This document shows, piece after piece, positions 59,001 through 64,000 of a stretch of 64,000 bases of DNA; the first letter of the stretch is position 1; every line of letters starts with the position of its first letter. Both the position numbers and the translations under genes were made by a program. Under the pieces are notes generated by a model that had not been told where the DNA came from, ran no database searches, and worked only from the letters and a program-made list of their open reading frames with translations. Where the stretch lies: the NCBI RefSeq assembly GCF_030936135.1, contig NC_082610.1, forward strand, positions 21,090,428 to 21,154,427, written 5' to 3'. The stretch is from Gavia stellata. Lineage: Eukaryota; Chordata; Aves; Gaviiformes; Gaviidae.

Positions 59001-62000
59001 TGGCTTGTCCTCTATACGGACACGTTGGGCTCCTCAAAGCAGTTTCCAGCTCTTCCCTTCCATTAGCTCCAGCTCTTTGCAGAATCCCAAACGGTTTGGT
59101 TTTTTTCTCGGCTTAAAGTGAACAACAAAAAAGCCTGCCGAACTGATATTTACTGGCTTGGGAACATAGGAATCCAGAAGAAAAATGTGCCAGTATTATC
59201 TTGGGTTTTTTTTGTTTGACGATGCAGAGAGGAGGATGATGGGAGAGGGCTCCACCAGTGCCCATGAACCTTGCACAGAGCTGGCAAGGGTGCGGCGATA
59301 CCGGCGGGTTTGGCCGCACCTAGGGGAGTGGATGGTAGGCAGCAGCGTTTGGCCTGGGGCTCTGGGGCAGACTTCTAGGTGGAGCCTAATAACCTTCCGT
59401 TCCTGCTCCTCCTAGCTACCGACAGCAGTCCTGGAAGCTGTGCTGGGTTGCTAATTTGCCTCCCAAACTATGCTCCTTTCTTGAAAACTCTTTTGGAGCC
59501 TATCGCTAGGATAAATGACTTTGCACAGGGTTTACCTTCCCTCTCTCCTTTATATTGGAAGGGATGGATGCGCTCAGACAGCTTGCGCATTTGGACCGAT
59601 CGTAGGCATCGCTGATACTTAGTTTCTATCGTTTATCTGTCTGGTTCAAGCTCCTCTCTTTTCCAGAAGAAGATGTCAAAAATGCTGATGGAGTTATCGG
59701 AACGGCTAATAGTCTGGGGCACTGGCTGATGTTCAGCTTTAGCAACCACTAAACTGTGGCTCAGGGCAGTGAATTCCAGTCCAAGGTATTTAAACACCTG
59801 GCCTGGCTGGGAGGAGTTGTTTCTTTCAGCAGTCCCAGAGCAGCAGTTGGAGTCAGGAATATGAGATTTCCAGATCAAATGAGGATTATTTTCCTTTCAC
59901 ACACATACCGTGGCTGGAGACCACATCCAGGGCTAGCACGGATCAAAATCATGACTGAGGGATAAAAGTCGTAGGCATGTACGTACACAGCGATAAGCAG
60001 TTTATGAATAGTATGCACTCCTTTTGTCCCTTCAGCCTTTCCTGGTGCCTCAGTCTTTGCCTCCCATTCTGCCGTGGGTTCCTCAGTCTATAACAGGACC
60101 TATAGCATTAATGACACTTTCAGCCAGAGCCCAGTCTGCTCCTTGCTGTCCTGAGTTCAATAAACTACTGTCATCAAGTTTCAGGCTTTCTTTGCCTTGC
60201 ATAGTGTTGAGAGGCCCCTTGCTTCTCACGGGCTGGGGTTTAGGGATGGCAGTAAGCTCAAGGTGCTCAAAGGCTCTTAACACAGCTCACAAGAGAGATG
60301 TGGATGGGCTTGTATAAAGCAGGCTGAAGCTCAGAAACATAGGGCTTTAGACCAAATTTCCAGCTAGTTTTATCATTTTCAAAATTTTGCCCCTCACCAT
60401 CGTAGAGCATGCAGGTCAAGGGGAGCTGGTCACGCTGCTTTGTTTTACCTTGCCCAGCTCAGGCAGTCTCAGTGAAGCTCTAGGTTACGGGGTGAGTTGT
60501 GAAGATTAAATTCTGATGATGGAGCAGAGGCGCTGTGGTGTGGAGCAGTTTATGATGCTTCATCACTTGCATCTAGTCCAGCCCTGGATCCACCTTCAGA
60601 CCTTCTTTAAGGAAAGCAGGTGTGGTCAGATGAGCTGGGTGAGGGACAGGACCTGGAATTAGAGGCTGAGAGTACGCGTAACAGTTTCTGAAGGACTTTT
60701 GTTGGGGGGTGGCTGCAGGTGGAGCCATGTGGTGCCAGGTGTCACCCGTTTAGGGTGACAGAGCTTGCGTGTAACCCGCAGAGCTGGCCTGTGCCTTAAA
60801 GCCATTCACTTCAAACCACTTCAGGTGTTGGCATCATTACAAGGCGGATGAATATAGACGAGGAGGATGTTTCCTTTTGACTTCTCCCTCTTTCCTATTC
60901 AAGTAGCAGGACCATCACTCAGAGCAGTATTTTCTTGAGTACACTGTGTCTGGGTCACATGAGTACCCCTAGTACCTATTTCCATTTCAGCCAGGCAGGA
61001 AAGCAGTTAACGGAGAGGTGAGGTCTCAGAGAGGATCAGTCCCTTGCCTGGCAGCTGCTCAGAGTCAGAATTCGTTACGAGGATATAAAGTGTCTGCGAA
61101 ATGATCTATCAGTCTGGCCTCCCTTGTTGATCTAGGTCCGTGGTTTGGTAGGAAGGGATGGTCTTGGGCAGCAGGCAGGGCTGTCTTTGGCACACCAGGA
61201 ACACTAGCCAAAGCTGAAGCCTCCCTTCGTATAGACTTGAATCCGCCGATCTCAAATTGCACTGGCAGAATCTGAGGGATGCTTATCACTTAGGTAGATT
61301 TATAGTCACAAACATTCACTTCTACATACTAATAATACCCTTTTTTCCCCCCCTTTCTGTACTTTCTGTTAGGTTTGCTTTCTCCATGTGAATTCTGATT
61401 TACAGGGATGCTTTTTCTGGTTATTAAGACTCCTTTTCTCTACACCCTTCCTCTTGCCTCTTTCATAGCCTACGCCAAAAATATTTGTCTACCACAAGCG
61501 ATCAATGCCAGATTTGTTGTGTGGGCAGGACTAACAGTGAGTAAGGGATAACAAAACAGAGAAAATTGATGCTTCACTAAAAATAGACCTGCTGCAGAAG
61601 GTAGAAACTGGTTCCTCATGTTGAAGCTAAAGGATAATTAATTGAGCAATTGGGATGAATTTGGAAAATGATTCTTGGTGAACCACATCCTTCCCGCACT
61701 CAGTGAGGAGGCAGAGGATGATACAGTTTTGAAGCAAGCGCAGCAGTGGTGAGAGGGGCCGTGTTTGCAGCCGTTGGTGACTAAAGCTGCCTGTCGTTTG
61801 GCTTTGTTGTAAGAGGTTGGAGCGTTATTGCCCAGGGCGCCTGCTGGCAATTTCTGAGGTCTTTCTGAATGAGTAGGAATCCATGTGGAGCTCAGTGTCA
61901 AGTGGAGCAGACAAACTTTGCAGGGAGAGGGGACACGACAAGGTTTCTTGCTTGCTTGTCTATTTTCCCCCTGTCCTTTGCTTGCCATGACCACAGTTTG

Positions 62001-62739
62001 GGGGGACTGTCACTTGCCATGGCCTCAGGCAGCGCCAAACATTGATTTTAGTGAGGGCATCCACACTCTAAGACAGCAAATGCTACTGGTCTGGTGCAGT
62101 GCTGCTGAAGGTAATTTAGACTTAATTCAGTGTTTTGCACTCTGGACCAAGCCCTGAAACTTAACCCAGCTATGTTATTGCACCTACTGAAGATCATTCC
62201 GTAATTTAATCTGTTGTCCTGTAAGCCACAGTCTCTGCACCATCTGACTCAAATGATGTTTTCATCATTTTACTACAACAGATTATAGCAGCTGATTCCC
62301 AAGGCAGCACCTGCTGTTTAATTATAGCTAATAGATTGTTAGCTACAAGCAGTATGGTTGCCAACATGGGGAAGAAATCTGTGCCAGAAGCGAGCTGTTC
62401 CTGATGCTGGGGAACTGGAGGCTGCTGGAGGACAGGGAGAATGCCTGGCGGAGTCTGGTGCACTCTTCTTTGAAGGTGATTCACAGTGAGAGCAAGGGGA
62501 GAAACGACCTAAAATGTCCTGGGATAGCGTTAAAAATGTGTACTCCATTGCTAGTCAGGATTGCAGTATGTGACCACCTGAGCTTATTATATCTTTGTTG
62601 GTGGTAACGGAAGGCCCTCTATTTTGAAACGTTAAGTGCATCTAAACTCTTGTCAAATCATCCCTTAATCTTCCATTCAACAGGCTAGAGGGAAGGCATG
62701 TCCCACTGAAACTAGTAGGTGAACCAGTCACTACTCGAA
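56018..62739. other. Intergenic DNA, no gene recognised
   Basis: About 6.7 kb with only short, unsupported frames on both strands. At 57433-57446 a TAGCTCAGTTGG string matches a tRNA A box, but there is no B box behind it. No CR1 was recognised here. Confidence 0.5.
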
Positions 62740-63783
62740 TCACTGGGTAAAAAACTGGCTGGAAGGCTGAGCCCTGAGAGTTGTGGTGAATGGAATTAAA
62801 TCCAGTTGGCGGCCGGTCAGAGGTGGTGTTCCCCAGGGCTCAGTGTTGGGGACAGTTCTGTTTAATATCTTTATCAATGATCTGCACAAGGGCATCGAGT
62901 GCAGATGACACCAAGTTGAGCGGAAGTGTTGATCTGCTTGAGGGAAGGGAGGCTCTGCAGAGGGATCTGGACAGGCTGGATCGATGGGCTGAGGCCAACT
63001 GTGTGAGGTTCAACAAGGCCAAGTGCCGGGTCCTGCACTTGGGTCACAACAACCCCCTGCAACGCTACAGGCTTGGGGACGAGTGGCTGGAAAGCTGCCC
63101 GGCAGAAAAGGACCTGGGGATGTTGATCGACAGCCGGCTGAGTATGAGCCAGCAGTGTGCCCAGGTGGCCAAGAAGGCCAACGGCATCCTGGCCTGTATC
63201 AGAAACAGTGTGGTCAGCAGGAGTAGGGAGGGGATCGTGCCCCTGTACTCGGCGCTGGTGAGGCCGCACCTCGAATGCTGTGTTCAGTTTTGGGCCCCTC
63301 ACTCCAAGAAGGACACTGAGGTGCTGGAGCGTGTCCAGAGAAGGGCGACGAAGCTGGTGAGGGGTCTGGAGCACAAGTCTGATGAGGAGCGGCTGAGGGA
63401 GCTGGGGTTGTTCAGTCTGGAGAAGAGGAGGCTGAGGGGAGACCTCATCGCTCTCTACAACTACCTGAAAGGGGGTTGTGGGGAGGTGGGTGTTGGTCTC
63501 TTCTCCCAAGTGACAAGTGACAGGACAAGAGGAAATGGCCTCAAGTTGCGCCAGGGGAGGTTTAGGCTGGATATTAGGCAAAATTTCTTTTCTGAGAAAG
63601 TGGTGAAGCATTGGAAGAGGCTGCCCAGGGAGGTGGTGGAGTCACCATCCCTGGGGGTGTTCAAGGAACGTGTGGCCGTGGCACTGTGGGACATGGTTGA
63701 GTGGGCATGGTGGTGTTGGGTTGATGGCTGGACTTGATGATCTTACAGGTCTTTTCCAACCTTAATGTTTCTGTGATTCTGTA
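62740..63783 (+). mobile_element. Longest CR1 LINE copy, end of RT domain to 3' end
   Basis: The copy enters CR1 within the reverse transcriptase ([13 protein letters not shown] motif about 62829-62855, then [10 protein letters not shown] in the same frame). A small internal deletion after that motif, near 62885-62905, removes the bases between NDL and ADDTKL and shifts the frame. From [11 protein letters not shown] the frame is open through to the ORF2 C-terminus (stop about 63737). The 3' end is TTTCTGTGATTCTGTAA. The endonuclease and most of the RT are missing, so it is dead. It is very close to the copy at 27.4 kb. Confidence 0.95.
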
Positions 63784-63791
63784 ATTTATTT

Positions 63792-63821
63792 CCTATGATG
63801 ATTCCTATGATGCCTATGATG
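63792..63821. repeat. CCTATGATG short tandem repeat
   Basis: Three copies of CCTATGATG, the first separated from the second by ATT, directly after the CR1 3' end. They may have grown from the CR1 terminal repeat or the target site. Confidence 0.7.
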
Positions 63822-64000
63822 TCCACTGATGACAAATTAGGCAGAGGGCTTGCCATCACAGTAGTAGTTAAGTGCCTATAAATTCAATGAAACCCGTGGG
63901 TAGGTAGAAGAGAGGAGCACAGATTGGTGCCCTAACTGGGGAAGAGACCAGCAGAACTCAGCTGTGATGCTGTCCCAGTATCTGGTTTGCCAAACCAGCA

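Overview
The window is vertebrate nuclear DNA, almost certainly from a bird. It carries many 5'-truncated CR1 LINE copies ending in the typical TTCTGTGA-like terminal repeats. The gene density is low, and there is one CpG-island promoter and one multi-exon gene. No bacterial-type operons, CRISPR arrays, rRNA genes or convincing tRNA genes were seen, and no endogenous retrovirus was recognised.

Layout: 1-12 kb is gene-poor DNA holding one small hAT-like DNA transposon (3547-3743). A CpG island at about 12.04-13.42 kb has GC boxes, a CRE/ETS composite site, an NRF1-like site and a CCAAT box. It looks like the start of a plus-strand transcript, with candidate leader exons ending at 12825 and at 13673-13798. 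From 13.8 to 37.4 kb there is a long intron-like stretch with several sense-oriented CR1 copies and one isolated exon-like segment (18368-18464). The coding exons at 37470-37626, 42580-42696 and 43871-45045 encode a 482-residue type I membrane protein. I identify it as the avian ortholog of human C11orf24 from its start, its membrane segment and its nearly invariant cytoplasmic tail. A polyadenylation signal lies at 45686. From 45.7 to 64 kb I found only CR1 fragments, simple repeats and no supportable gene. The largest CR1 copy (62.74-63.78 kb) still carries a 315-codon open frame.

The most interesting point is that the three exons join in frame to place a six-cysteine module (C42, C46, C57, C67, C72, C78) directly after the signal peptide. 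Its spacing matches the MANSC/MANEC domain. As I remember it, the mammalian protein has no such module. The second coding exon also has two in-frame acceptors 60 nt apart, and using the upstream one would disrupt this cysteine module. The leader exons contain an upstream ATG whose frame, in some splice combinations, runs over the main start codon.

All identifications rest on reading the sequence and on remembered family features. No database search was run.
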